In this document: piece by piece, positions 52,201 through 62,286 of the stretch
How the letters are laid out: the number at the start of each line of letters is the position of its first letter
How positions within the stretch are numbered: the stretch's first letter is position 1
Assembly: GCF_026151205.1 (NCBI RefSeq)
Contig: NC_087073.1
Span: 4,733,001 to 4,797,000 of the forward strand
DNA: 64,000 nt
DNA from: Bolinopsis microptera
Taxonomy: Eukaryota > Ctenophora > Tentaculata > Lobata > Bolinopsidae
Direction: 5' to 3'
Notes under the pieces: model-generated
Database searches by the model: none
What the model saw: only the letters and a program-made list of their open reading frames with translations
What the model was told of the DNA's origin: nothing
Made by a program: the position numbers and the translations under genes

Positions 52201-55200
52201 GTTAAGTGGGGATAATTACACAGCAGGAGAGGATAAACAGGGTAGTTATAATAACGGCAAATGTGGGACCTACTGTATTCCTGGCGTCCACCCCCAGTAA
52301 CAGTGTCGCTCACTAAACTTCATCGTTACATTCCTAGGAGACATTGTTGGTATTACAGGCCAGATTCCACAATGTTGATTGTTGGTAGAGAGCAATCAAC
52401 ACGATGCCCAAAATAGGCTTCATAGCAGGAGATGACAAAAAGAATGTCTGGCCGGGATGCAAACTCGCCCTACGACAGCTTCTGTCGAAATGTCTTCTTG
52501 TGGGGATGAACATCACAATGTTGCGAAAGAGCGGGCAGTAAACTTGACTGCAGAAGCTTTTACGAAGAAAAAAAATTGGGCGATTGTAATTTCACAGATC
52601 ACATAAACAAGAACTACCTGAATGTGTACCTACATCATTGCTGAATGACGGTGCGGATAATTACATAGAAGAAGAGGATAAACAGGACCTATTATTATGG
52701 TCGACACTCGACAAGTCTGTGAAAATGTATTCCTTTGTGGGCTAGAGTCAAACTCGCAGATGATAGCGACAAGAGTGAACTATCCACGTTTACCCGTTAT
52801 AGCATTGCTTAATAGTGGTGGTGTGGGTGATTACACAGCACCAGAGGATAAACATTTTGTCAGATATACAACACCAGCTTTGCTGTCCTCATGGTATGTA
52901 AGGAATGGGTAAGGAATTAGTATCTAAATGAGCAGTAGTATTAGTGATCTGCTTGTATTTTAGTGTTATTTCATTCAAATACAGAAATGTGCAGTTTGTC
53001 GCATGTTATGAACTTACAATAAAAGAAAGTAATACACTAGCCATTTAAAGAGCCATCCGTGTGTAATATATAATATATAATATATATTAACTTTTATTTC
53101 CAGTCAGTAAAAGAGATTGACACACAGCAGAAGAGGATAAACATGACAGTGTAGACCACTATACTTCATCTTCACTTTCCAACGAAGGTATAGTTCACAG
53201 CCCCAACTTTCTTCTTGTTCAACTAAGTACTCCAGTCAACAGACAGGAACTGTTATGACGAACAGTGCATTTTCATAACAATATGTTAACACAGCTGTTT
53301 ACAGGTACCTGCACTCGCACATTCTGTGAAAATGACGATATCTACGTCTACTTTATGGTTTGCTCTACGATGGTGTGGATTATTGTATAGCAGGAGAGGA
53401 TAAACAAGACATTATATGGATAATGATTGTTAGAATCATTCTGATATGAAGAAAATTGCACAGTTGGTGGCATCTCGTGGTACTAGAGAATGTCCAAGAA
53501 CTGACAAAAGGTACTTGCACTCACAGCTCAACGATGGTGGGGATGGCTACATAGCAGGAGAGGATAAACAGAACATTATAGTGTGGTTAACATACAACAT
53601 TGGAGCCACATATACATTCTACGTGCCCTACGAAAGTGTCTGTGAAACGTGTTAAGTGGGGATAATTACACAGCAGGAGAGGATAAACAGGGTAGTTATG
53701 GATACCACCAAAAGTGGGACCTACTGTATTCCTGGCGTCTCCACTCTCTAGTAGTGCCAGGCTCCACCACACCATCCTCATATTCCTAGGAGATATTGTT
53801 GGGTGCTACAGCCCTAACTTTCATCTTGTTGCCAAGTACAATCAAGTTCTGGTCAACATACATTATTATAGGAACTTTTATGACGAACAGTACATATTCC
53901 TGGCAAGTTATACGATGTCATCACTTTATGATGCAGATGGCGGGGATTGTTGCACAGCAGGAGAGGATAAAAACTAAACAGGTCATTGAAATTTCTCAAA
54001 CAAATGCATGCGCGATTACAAAGATATGCCTACTTGAGAATTGAGATACAAGAAGAGAATCAAGGTCTACAGAAGTACTGATTTCCGAATAAGAACAGAC
54101 ATTTTACAGCTTTTGATAAGGTCTGCAACTTGGTTGATATCTTTGGGGAAAATTCTGATGAGCAAAATTCTACTTTTATTTTCGATTGATCACTAATCTT
54201 GATATCTATAATTTGTTTTAATTAGCAACTAGCTTAAAACTGAACATTTTATTCTTGTAACCCCCTCTATAATTTTAGTGTGCAAAATCTCAGAAGAATG
54301 TTGTAGAATGTAGGAAGTAACAAGGGTTGATGGGTCAAGTAATGTGGTGGGTTAATTAATATGGTGCAATATGTAATATATCATATTTAATTTCCTGGTA
54401 ATATTCCGGAATATTCCCAGTGTATGTTCTGGTAGACCTACAATATGTAGGCTAAGCTGTATAATATAATGTACAATATATAGTGTATACGGTTACACCA
54501 ATGTAAGGAGAAGTCAAATGAAGAACACGGATAGTTTCATCACTGTTGATCAATAATGTTAACTGAGAGTATGTTTAACAAAAACAATAAGAAAAAACCT
54601 ACATTAATTTATGGGGATTTGAAAACTAATCTAAACGTACAAGTAAGCCTCCAGTTACCTTTCTAGTAGCCTTATAAAACTCGAACCAAGTCCGCCACTG
54701 CTGACTGTCCACAGCACTCCAATCCGGGCTATTTCCTTCAATCAGGACGTTCTCCCAAGTCTTCTCAAAGTCCTCAAGTATAGGCGGCCGTCTGCTAGGC
54801 GAGGCTGCTACTTGTCTGTTAGTGTCTGTGAAACTGTAGAACTCTGTTTTCTCTAGTTCCGTGTCACTTCCATCCCATACACTGCTATCTTTTGAGGAGT
54901 ACTTACACCAACGCAACTCTGAAATTATATCAGGTTCAACCTTTACACCAACGCAACTCTGAAATTATATCAGGTTCAACGCAACTCTGAAATTATATCA
55001 GGTTCAACCTTTGAAATTTTGAATTTCGTTGATGTGAAATGCTACATTACTTACTAAAATCATTAATGTATTATACCAAGTTTAGAATCTATATTAGTCT
55101 ATTTATCCATGTAACTCACGAACCTGAGGAAGGTGCACTGCTGATAGAAGGAGGGTGAGCTGGAGGAGATCTCATCTCATCTCGTGACGACACGTGACTT

Positions 55201-55286
55201 GGTGTTCGGTAGTTGTTCATGTTGTTGTTGTTCATGTTGTTGTTGTTGATTGGGGATTGCTTACGGTTTTGATGGCTCGGAGAGTT
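45885..55286 (-). CDS. PARG-like / triple-WWE protein, 11 exons (gene model)
   Basis: Join, 5' to 3' on the minus strand: 55286-55124, 54918-54659, 50675-50463, 50317-50178, 50024-49859, 49628-49430, 48891-48679, 48544-48353, 48089-47721, 47527-47380, 46215-45885. Every junction is GT-AG and phase-matched, and the total is 2,394 nt (797 residues plus stop). Domain order: Asn/Ser-rich linker (1-54), unidentified segment (55-141), a domain resembling microbial-type poly(ADP-ribose) glycohydrolase (TIGR02452/DUF2263; about 142-425), WWE1 (about 430-505), WWE2 (about 530-600), WWE3 (about 640-705) and a Pro/Thr-rich tail. WWE domains of other proteins bind ADP-ribose units, so a role in ADP-ribose recognition or removal is likely. 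The model probably continues upstream into the copine-like C2 modules, whose exons join in phase 0. The 5' end lies outside the window. Confidence 0.7.
47380..47527 (-). CDS. exon 10: first part of WWE3
   Basis: Encodes LWEHQGADKSWLPFDTSTSE, then LMEMAF and VVFNNQAYWIYFDP: the W, W-xPF, S..LMEMA and Y.I.F landmarks of a WWE domain. The donor gtaagc lies just before an in-frame TAG, so reading through would truncate the domain. Phase 1 in, phase 2 out. Confidence 0.8.
47721..48089 (-). CDS. exon 9: WWE2, complete in one exon
   Basis: The clearest WWE domain in the window: PVWQWLTNDNTWNHYLPEQS, then KLESAYLQHG, VILHINSIKYSVN and RIQTNTSTGKQRKVQR, that is both tryptophans, LE.AY, Y.VN and Q.N..TG..R.V.R. 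A Ser/Pro/Thr-rich linker follows (SVSPPPRTSTPTPPS). Phase 1 at both ends, so the exon is symmetric and could be duplicated or skipped without a frameshift. Confidence 0.85.
48353..48544 (-). CDS. exon 8: second half of WWE1
   Basis: Starting at the internal acceptor attcag, it gives VIDAIYLRGESKMSLKAAD ... GYTVDFNRYTVKSLSSG, completing WWE1 with exact spacing (six residues between PYD and I-D-x-x-Y). The nearer upstream acceptor (ttttag) would put the previous exon out of frame, which decides the start. Confidence 0.75.
48679..48891 (-). CDS. exon 7: end of PARG-like domain and start of WWE1
   Basis: GLLKRVIVAIERD fits the last strand of microbial-type PARG domains (F..VvFAi.d). After about 40 residues comes IVLWHWMGDNDNWCPYDP, the opening of WWE1. 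The donor is the weak gtttct. Phase 1 in and out. Confidence 0.75.
49121..49436. repeat. minisatellite overlapping a splice donor
   Basis: Seven copies of acaagtctaggagctaggta+cgtacc, mostly spaced 29-45 bp or more apart, partly interleaved with ccactatatttggta and tttacagcattaa. On the minus strand each unit contains ggtacgtacc, the donor of exon 6. One unit (about 49,326-49,358) also repeats the last 25-30 coding bases of that exon (..ggtgcagagtgtt). The array therefore grew from the exon 6 border and multiplied its donor site. Confidence 0.85.
49430..49628 (-). CDS. exon 6: PARG-like domain, substrate-loop region
   Basis: Encodes KRKLSILLCTAATHGADCLV then ITPHLTEGRRVPHRHVAQVV. In the microbial-type PARG family this position reads LvLGA.GCG.F.N.P..VA..f; here the Gly/Cys loop is replaced by ITPHLTEG while the following P..VA is kept. 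Donor gtacgt, phase 1. Confidence 0.7.
49859..50024 (-). CDS. exon 5: PARG-like domain, VFR segment
   Basis: Encodes NVTVFRESQQRNYLFL then LVDVFSVSPLPK, matching the (Y)sP.V.VFRd......VdVis.apP segment of TIGR02452 proteins. Phase 2 in, phase 0 out, donor gtatgc. Confidence 0.7.
50178..50317 (-). CDS. exon 4: PARG-like domain, catalytic-loop region
   Basis: Encodes LFVPANPHQPGGEWRTGG then IGPLEEFIRRSSYYTCV. It aligns with the family signature NfAsa..PGGG...GA.aQEE.l.rrS.LY. Two glutamates are kept at the catalytic QEE position (here LEE, residues 241-243 of the model), but the third Gly of GGG is Glu and the Gln is Leu. Phase 0 in, phase 2 out (donor gtgggt). Confidence 0.75.
50463..50675 (-). 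CDS. exon 3: start of PARG-like domain
   Basis: Encodes TRECVQRGCYVNSANSTVHL ... FNKTDINVINVDPIQ. This fits the family's N-terminal helix and strand (aReTl.il..G.Y......v.l) and the V.N.dp...A segment before the catalytic loop. Phase 0 at both ends; the donor gttcta is weak. Confidence 0.65.
50676..54658. other. long intron with diverged repeat blocks
   Basis: A putative 4-kb intron between exons 2 and 3. It holds the eleven-copy agcaggagaggataaac array (51.8-54.0 kb). A few frames exist on + but are shadows of the repeat. Additional small exons cannot be excluded. Confidence 0.45.
51835..53975 (+). repeat. interspersed 20-bp motif array (agcaggagaggataaacagg)
   Basis: Eleven copies begin near 51835, 52096, 52222, 52434, 52666, 52836, 53125, 53388, 53553, 53672 and 53955, all in the same orientation. 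Most are preceded by ggtg.ggat-atta.a.. The spacing varies from about 119 to 289 bp. Two larger blocks with the same flanks (gttaagtggggataattaca ... cctactgtattcctggcgtc) lie 1,450 bp apart (52.20 and 53.65 kb), so the array includes a segment duplication. Confidence 0.85.
54659..54918 (-). CDS. exon 2: unidentified segment before PARG-like domain
   Basis: Encodes about 87 residues, including LRWCKYSSKDSSVWDGSD, then SPSRRPPILEDFEKTWENVL and SQQWRTWFEFYKATRK. It is Trp-rich and charged, and I do not recognise a family. The phases (1 in, 0 out; donor gtaact) fit both neighbours. Its acceptor region is repeated upstream (54,911-55,005). Confidence 0.6.
54911..55005. repeat. splice-acceptor duplication, about 32-40-bp unit
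   Basis: caacgcaactctgaaattat + atcaggttcaac appears three times (about 54,909, 54,950 and 54,979). Each copy includes the minus-strand acceptor (ataatttcag|agttgcg) of exon 2, giving two extra upstream acceptors. Confidence 0.85.
55124..55286 (-). CDS. exon 1 of model: Asn/Ser/Pro-rich linker
   Basis: Encodes NSPSHQNRKQSPINNNN, then two NNNMN repeats and SPPAHPPSISSAPSS, a disordered linker. Acceptor cttttcag, phase 0, which matches the phase-0 end of the C2-module third exon at 55,947. Donor gttcgt, phase 1. This exon is the bridge that would join the C2 modules to the PARG-like part. Confidence 0.6.
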
Positions 55287-55946
55287 CTGAAAAGGGATTT
55301 GTGAGGATACGAGTGCTATTTTTGTTATTTCACATTTTAATTTTATTCAAAACCTCCATTCCTTTCCTCAGTTCTCATCCAGATCTTATCATTGAATTTG
55401 AGAATTTGCTTTAGTTAAATGACAATTTTTCCTAATCAGTTGCAGTATTGGATTATTGGATTATCCAAAAAAACGTACATTTATAATGAATTATAACAAC
55501 AACAATTTAACCGAGCTTCGATCCCCATTATCAACAAATATACATTATAATATAACCTGGTGTTATCTTGATTATTGAGTTACAATTTAGCTAGGAAGGC
55601 AAACAAGAGCTCATAACTACCATTGCTTTATAATAATAGGCGAAATTCGAGAACATCCTCACTCTCTACCAAAAAATATTCTAAAGAAAGTATTAAGTTT
55701 TTCTGATTTCCTCGTTGATTTCTCACAATATCACTAGCCGTTTTGATAGGTAACCTTTTATTTTGCCAAATTTGTTAGATTTCACACTTTGGGTCCATTT
55801 TTACTACTATTTCCATTTTAAACAGATACTTTGTAAAGTAAGCCTCATTTATATCAAGCTGAGCTCTCTTGTAGTAATTTAGGAGCAGGATAAGAAAGTC
55901 GGATGAGCAAAGTGAGAGAAAGGATTGGCGAGGAGTCTTCAGTAAC

Positions 55947-56735
55947 CTCTTTATAGTGCTTCTTATGGGAAGTAGCAACTTTCGATCTCTTACGGTCTGT
56001 TTTACCAGCTTTTGGTGGAGGTGGGTAAAGTTTCCTCGTTTTAATCTGAAAGAGTATGAATTAAATTTAAAGCCCTGGATGGGTTCGAATAATGTTCAGT
56101 CGTTAACTGTTATAGCTAAGTACAGAGCAAGTGATCAACAGAAATACCAAGATAATGCTTACCAAAATCTTTCCATAGTCAGAGCCTTTATATCTGAGAG
56201 CTTTATAAAACTTGGACCCAGAATCTACCAACTCCCCAAGTGTGCATGCTATTTCACCCAAGAAATCTGCTTTGCTTATGTCATTTTCGTAGTCATCTAT
56301 GTCCCACACTTTGATGATTAAATTTTGTTCTTCAGAGGGGATGTAGTCGAGAAAGATCTTTTCTTTGAAAGTAGGGTTTAACTCATTGTCAATACATTCT
56401 GTGCGACCTAGCTGAAGGTTTTATGTGTTCAATGTCCATAGTGAGGAAGGGGCTTTATCATTATAGTGGATGTATTCTTTTCTAAATTTGCCAGGGATGC
56501 AGATTTCGTTAAAAAATAGCAGTTCTGATAAACTAACAATATAGTTACAAATATAGGTAAAAACTACTCTAGCACTACATATTATTTGAAATGTAATGAT
56601 TTTCAAACATACCTCGTTGTTGAATTCGTCGAATACCGTGACAAGAGGATCAGATTTAGAGAATAAATCAGCATCTCTCAGACCAGTGCAGGATATGGTT
56701 AGTTGGACAGTCTGTTTATTGCTGGGGACCTGGCC
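55947..56735 (-). CDS. copine-like C2A module A (three exons)
   Basis: Exons 56735-56613 (123 nt), 56411-56163 (249 nt) and 56045-55947 (99 nt), all phase 0, 157 residues. Exon one: KQTVQLTISCTGLRDADLFSKSDPLV. Exon two: LGRTECIDNELNPTF, VWDIDDYENDISKADFLGE and CTLGELVDSG. These are diagnostic of copine C2A domains; the Asp residues in SKSDP and DIDDYEND fit the Ca2+ loops. Exon three is a basic linker (KTRKLYPPPPKAGK). Unlike its sisters, the donor of exon three is gttact, not gtaaca; read-through would end at a TGA about 88 nt on. Copine C2B and vWA exons do not follow. Confidence 0.75.
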
Positions 56736-56929
56736 CTAAGTTACAGGTAAGTTTATTTCTAGGTTCTTACCTCTTTGCAAGTACGCAGTCCATGCAATTT
56801 AGTTTTCTTCATGCAGAGTTGAGACATATTTTTAAAACTCTTGAGGTGTAAGGATATGCAGCATTCTCTTTGTACTTTTGTAACACATCCTCAACAACCA
56901 ATTTCCTCAATAGTTCACTCCCTTGTTCC

Positions 56930-57300
56930 CTCACTATCTCATCCCATTAATATCTCAACCCTCACCACCACTCCGTCACCCCTCACTCTATCACCCCCAC
57001 TCCGACACCCCTCACTCCGTCATCCCTCACTCCGTCACCCCTCACTCCTACACTCCGTCACCCCTCATTCCGTCACCCCTCACTCTAACACCCCTCACTC
57101 CTACACTCCGTCACCCCTCACTCCTACACTCCGTCACCCCTCATTCCGTCACCCCTCACTCTAACACCCCTCACTCCTAAGTCCTACACTCTAACACCCC
57201 TCACTCCGTCACCCCTCACTCCTACACTCCGTCACCCCTCACTCAGTCACTCCACACTCCGTCACCCATCACTCCGTCACCCCCACTCTGTCACCCCCAC
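56930..57300. repeat. C-rich minisatellite (tcactccgtcacccc), array A
   Basis: Tandem 12-15-bp units of cactccgtcacccct with variants ctccgaca, ctctaaca and ctcctaca, in the intron upstream of module A. The pattern resumes at 57,947-58,110 after a transposon insertion. Long Pro/His/Ser frames here are artefacts. Confidence 0.9.
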
Positions 57301-57308
57301 TCTGTCAC

Positions 57309-57938
57309 TAAGAACCGACCGGAAATCCGGTCCGGTCCGGTCCGGTCCGGTCCGGTATCCGGCCGTTTTTGATCCGGTCCGGTTTTAATGCTGATTTTAG
57401 CCAGAACCAGATTTTAAACTCATTCCTATTTTTATCGAGTGAACTTATATTTTTTATAACTTTACTACTATTTTACTATCAAAATATCATCCCTCTTAGC
57501 GATCCCCGGCTGACTGTCGCCCTACAGCAGTTTAGACGAGACACTAAGTCTCAGCAGATTAATTTAGATACTCACGCAAAATGTTCACAAACGACAGACA
57601 GTCTGAAGCCACTGTGCAGAGGTTGGAGACTCCAAGTCTGAGCTCATTGTCGCAGTATGAGTATTGCTATATTTGTTGCACGTGCGCACACAGGCGCCAG
57701 CTCGTCAGGGGGTCTCGGCGTAAGTTCATTTTTGGCTTTTGCTGTTCCTAAGTTTAACGACATGGTATAATATTATATATCTAGATACTATATTCGAAAT
57801 TATCGTGCAGCAACTGTTTGAAATCCGGTAAAATCCGGCGAGCCTTTAAATAAGAGCCCGAATCCGGTATCCGGTCCGGCTTTTTTATTGAGATCCGGTC
57901 CGGTCCGGCAGCAAAAAAGCCGTTCCGGTCGGTTCCTA
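57309..57938. mobile_element. hAT-type non-autonomous element, copy A
   Basis: Ends taagaaccgaccgga and ttccggtcggttccta are inverted repeats, flanked by the 8-bp duplication tctgtcac on both sides (57,301-57,308 and 57,939-57,946). An 8-bp target duplication is typical of the hAT superfamily. Both sub-terminal regions contain runs of ccggt (tandem at 57,327-57,385). The interior has no transposase. It sits inside the C-rich minisatellite. Confidence 0.85.
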
Positions 57939-58201
57939 TCTGTCACCCCCACTCCGTCACCCCTTACCCCGTCACTCGACCCCCACTCCATCACCCCCCA
58001 CTCCATCACCCCTCAACTTGTCACCCCTTACTCCCCACTTCGTCACCCCTGTCCCCTTACTCTCTCACCTCCTCATTATCTTACCCCCTCCGGGCCCTCA
58101 CCCCTCAATATCCCACTGCCTCGAATCAGCTAAATGAGGGAAATATATTAATAAACTATTGGGGTCCAGTCTTTAGAAGATAACAACGATATAACTGTTA
58201 C

Positions 58202-59043
58202 CTTGATGGAGCTTTTCTTATCAGAAGGAGGAACTTTCTTTCTCGTCCGATCTTTCTTACTGGCTTGTGGTGGAGGTGGACTAAGTTTCCTAGTTTCTAT
58301 CTGAAAATTAAGGTAGCCAACTATAACCTTTAAAGGTGTACAAATAAGGTACAGTCCATGCCTAGTTTAGTCAAGTCAGTAAAGTCGCAACATGTGTCTG
58401 AGCACCTACATCATAACTGAAAATAGTGGTAAGTAATGAAGCAAATATAACTGATAAGACACTGATAATGCTTACAAAAATCTCTCCATAGTCAGAGCCT
58501 TTATATCTGAGAGCTTTATAAAACTTGGACCCAGAATCTACCAACTCCCCAAGTGTGCATGCTATTTCACCCAAGAAATCTGCTTTGCTTATGTCATTTT
58601 CGTAGTCATCTATGTCCCACACTTTGATGATTAAATTTTGTTCTTCAGAGGGGACGTAGTCGAGAAAGATCTTTTCTTTGAAAGTAGGGTTTAACTCATT
58701 GTCAATACATTCTGTGCGACCTAGCTGAAGGTTTTATGTGTTCAATGTCCATAGTGAGGGAGGGGCTTTATCATTATAGTGGATGTATTATTTTCTACAT
58801 TTGCCAGGGAGGAAGATTTCGTTTAAAAATAGCAGTTCTGATAAACTAACTTGATAGTTACAAATATGAGTAAAAACTAGCACTGCATATTATTTGAAAT
58901 GTAATGATTTTCAAACATACCTCGTTGTTGAATTCGTCGAATACCGTGACAAGAGGATCAGATTTAGAGAATAAATCAGCATCTCTCAGACCAGTGCAGG
59001 ATATGGTTAGTTGGACAGTCTGTTTATTGCTGGGGACCTGGCC
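58202..59043 (-). CDS. copine-like C2A module B (three exons)
   Basis: Exons 59043-58921, 58724-58476 and 58300-58202, with the same lengths (123/249/99) and phase 0 as module A. The C2 residues are nearly the same (ending GSDYGEIF). The linker is IETRKLSPPPPQASKKDRTR..., with a good donor (aag|gtaaca), so it can splice onward to module A. Confidence 0.8.
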
Positions 59044-59237
59044 CTAAGTTACAGGTAAGTTTATTTCTAGATTCTTACCTCCTTGCAAGTACGCAGTCCA
59101 TGCAATTTAATTTTCTTCATGCAGAGTTGAGACATAGTTTTTAAACTCTTGAGGTGTAAGGATATGCAGCATTCTCTTTGTACGTTTGTAACACATCCTC
59201 GACAACCAATTTCCTCAATAGTTCACTCCCTTGTTCC

Positions 59238-59494
59238 CTCACTATCTCATCCCATTAATATCTCAACCCTCACCACCACTCCGTCACCCCTCACTCTATC
59301 ACCCCCACTCCGACACCCCCCACTCCGACACCCCCACTCCGACACCCCTCACTCCGACACCCCTCATTCCGTCACCCCTCACTCCGTCATCCCTCACTCC
59401 GTCACTCCTCACTCTAACACTCCTCACTCTGACACTCCTCACTCCGTCACCACTCACTCAGTCACTCCTCACTCTGTCACCCCCACTCTGTCAC
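59238..59494. repeat. C-rich minisatellite, array B
   Basis: Same 12-15-bp family as array A, in the equivalent intron between modules; it resumes at 60,067-60,225. The unit order differs from array A, with more ctccgacaccc units. Confidence 0.9.
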
Positions 59495-60058
59495 TAAGAA
59501 CCGACCGGAAATCCGGTCCGGTCCGGTCCGGTCCGGTATCCGGCCGTTTTTGATCCGGTCCGGTTTTAATGCTGATTTTAGCCAGAACCGGATTTTAAAC
59601 TCATTCCTATTTTTATCGATCCCCGGCTGACTGTCGCCCTACAGCAGTTTAGACGAGACAGTAAGTTTCAGCAGATTAATTTAGATACTCGCGCAAAATG
59701 TTCACAAACGTCAGATAGTTTGAAGCCGCTGTGCAGAGGTTGGAGACTCCAAGTCTGAGCTCATTGTCGCAGTATGAGTATTGCTATATTTGTTGCACGT
59801 GCGCGGCGCATAGGCACCAGCTCGTCAGGGGGTCTCGGCGTAAGTTCATTTCTGGCTTTTGCTGTTCCTAAGTTTACCGACATGGTAAAGTATAATATAT
59901 ATATCTAGATACTATATTCGAAATTATCGTGCAGCAACTGTTTGAAATCCGGTAAAATCCGGCGAGCCTTTAAACCTTTAAATAAGAGCCTGAGTCCGGC
60001 TTTTTTATTGAGATCCGGTCCGGTCCGGCAGCAAAAAAGCCGTTCCGGTCGGTTCCTA
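59495..60058. mobile_element. hAT-type non-autonomous element, copy B
   Basis: Same ends, same 8-bp flank (tctgtcac) and same host context as copy A, but about 66 bp shorter (one loss near 59,616 after tttttatcga). The identical target site shows it was duplicated along with the module rather than inserted anew. Confidence 0.85.
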
Positions 60059-60310
60059 TCTGTCACCCCCACTCCGTCACCCCTTACCCCGTCACTCGAC
60101 CCCCACTCGATCACCCCCCACCCCATCACCCCTCAACTTGTCACCCCTTACTCCCCACTTCGTCACCCCTGTCCCCTTACTCTCTCACTTCCTCATTATC
60201 TTACCCCCTCCGGGCCCTCACCCCTCACTATCTCACTGCCTCGAATCAGCTAAATGAGGGAAAACTATTGGGGTCCAGTCTTTAGAAGATAACAACGAAA
60301 TAACTGTTAC

Positions 60311-61161
60311 CTTGATGGAGCTTTTCTTATCAGAAGGAGGAACTTTCTTTCTCGTCCGATCTTTCTTACTGGCTTGTGGTGGAGGTGGACTAAGGTTCCT
60401 AGTTTCTATCTGAAAATTAAGGTAGCAAACTATAACCTTTAAAGGTGTACAAATAAGGTACAGTCGATGCCTAGTTTTGTCAAGTCAATAAATTCGCAAT
60501 AAGTTTCTGAGCACCTACATCATAACTGAAAATAGTGGTAACTAACGAAGCATATAATATATAACTGATAAGACACTGATAATGCTTACAAAAATCTTTC
60601 CATAGTCAGAGCCTTTATATCTGAGAGCTTTATAAAACTTGGACCCAGAATCTACCAACTCCCCAAGTGTGCATGCTATTTCACCCAAGAAATCTGCTTT
60701 GCTTATGTCATTTTCGTAGTCATCTATGTCCCACACTTTGATGATTAAATTTTGTTCTTCAGAGGGGACGTAGTCGAGAAAGATCTTTTCTTTGAAAGTA
60801 GGGTTTAACTCATTGTCAATACATTCTGTGCGACCTAGCTGAAGGTTTCATGTGTTCAATGTCCATAGTGAGGGAAGGGCTTTATCATTATAGTGAATGT
60901 ATTCTTTTCTACATTTGCCAGGGAGGAAGATTTTGTTTAAAAATAGCAGTTCTGATAAACTAACAATATAGTTACAAATATAGGTAAAAACTAGCACTAC
61001 ATATTACGTATTTGAAATATAATTTTGTTCAAACATACCTCGTTGTTGAATTCGTCGAATACCGTGACAAGAGGATCAGATTTAGAGAATAAATCAGCAT
61101 CTCTCAGACCAGTACAGGATATGGTTAGTTGGACAGTCTGTTTATTGCTGGGGACCTGGCC
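60311..61161 (-). CDS. copine-like C2A module C (three exons)
   Basis: Exons 61161-61039, 60838-60590 and 60409-60311; lengths 123/249/99, phase 0. The C2 landmarks are intact (SKSDPL, WDIDDYEND, DFLGE, LGEL). The linker has one visible change (RNLSPPPP for RKLSPPPP). The donor is consensus. Confidence 0.8.
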
Positions 61162-61329
61162 CTAAGTTACAGGTAAGTTTATTTCTAGATTCTTACCTCC
61201 TTGCAAGTACGCAGTCCATGCAATTTAGTTTTCTTCATGCAGAGTTGAGACATAGTTTTTAAACTCTTGAGGTGTAACGATTTGCAGCATTTTCTTTGTA
61301 ATTTTGTAACACATCCTCAACAACCAACT

Positions 61330-62180
61330 TCCCCCCACTCCGCTACCCTCACTCGATCACCCCCACTCCGTCACCCCTCACTCCGACACCCCCCACTCCG
61401 TCACCCCTCACTCCGTCACCCCTCACTCCGACACCCCTCACTCCATCACCCCTCACTCCATCACCCCTCACTCCGTCACCCCTCACTCCGTCACCCCTTA
61501 CTCTCTCGCTCCTCACTCCGACACCCCTCACTCCATCACTCCTCACTCCGACAACCCTTACTCCATCACCCGTCACCCCCACTCCGTCACCCCTCACTCC
61601 GTCACCCCTCACTCCTCACTCCGACACCCCTCACTCCATCACCCCTCACTCCGTCACCCCTCACTCCGTCACCCCTTACTCTCTCACTCCTCACTCCGAC
61701 ACCCCTAACATCCCATCACTCCTCACTCCGACACCCCTCACTCCGACACCCCCACTCCGTCACCCCTCACTCCATCTCCCCTCACTCCATCACCCCTCAC
61801 TCCTCACTCCGACACCCCTCATTCCATCACCCCCACTTCGTCACCCCTCACTCCATCACCCCTCACTCCGTCACCCCTCACTCCGACACCCCCCACTCCG
61901 TCACCCCTCACTCCATCTCCCCTCACTCCATCACCCCTCACTCCGTCACTCCTCACTCCGACACCCCTCACTCCATCACCCCCACTTCGTCACCCCACAC
62001 TCCGTCACCCCCACTTCGACACCCCTCACTCCGTCACCCCCACTCTGACACTCCTCACTCCGTCACCCCTCACTCCGTCACTCCACACTCCGACACCCCT
62101 CAACTTGTCACCCCTTACTCCCCACTTCGTCACCCCTAGCCTTACTCTCTCATCTCCTCATTATCTTACCCCCTCCGGGC
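61330..62180. repeat. C-rich minisatellite, array C
   Basis: About 60 units of cactccgtcacccct with ctccgaca and ctccatca variants. No hAT element interrupts it, unlike arrays A and B. A 290-codon Ser/Leu/Arg/His/Pro frame spanning it is an artefact of the unit length. Confidence 0.9.
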
Positions 62181-62286
62181 CCTCACCCCTCAATATCCCA
62201 CTGCCTCGAATCAGCTAAATGAGGGAAATGTATTAATAAACTATTGCCGTCCAGTCTTTAGAAGATAACAACGAAATAACTGTAAC

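Noticed and set aside
51835-53975. CRISPR-like array of short repeats with spacers
   Set aside because: Spacers of 100-270 bp are irregular and partly duplicated, the repeat is not palindromic, and the surrounding genes are eukaryotic.
51610-54044. Plus-strand frames containing a GxxYxAGEDK-like peptide motif
   Set aside because: The peptide is just the agcaggagaggataaacagg motif translated. The frames are short, unconnected, and antisense within an intron.
61267-62139. 290-codon Ser/Leu/Arg/His/Pro frame, and similar frames at 56.8-57.2, 59.1-59.6 and 63.1-63.9 kb
   Set aside because: They are translations of the C-rich intronic minisatellite whose unit length is often a multiple of three; they lie antisense to the well-supported gene.
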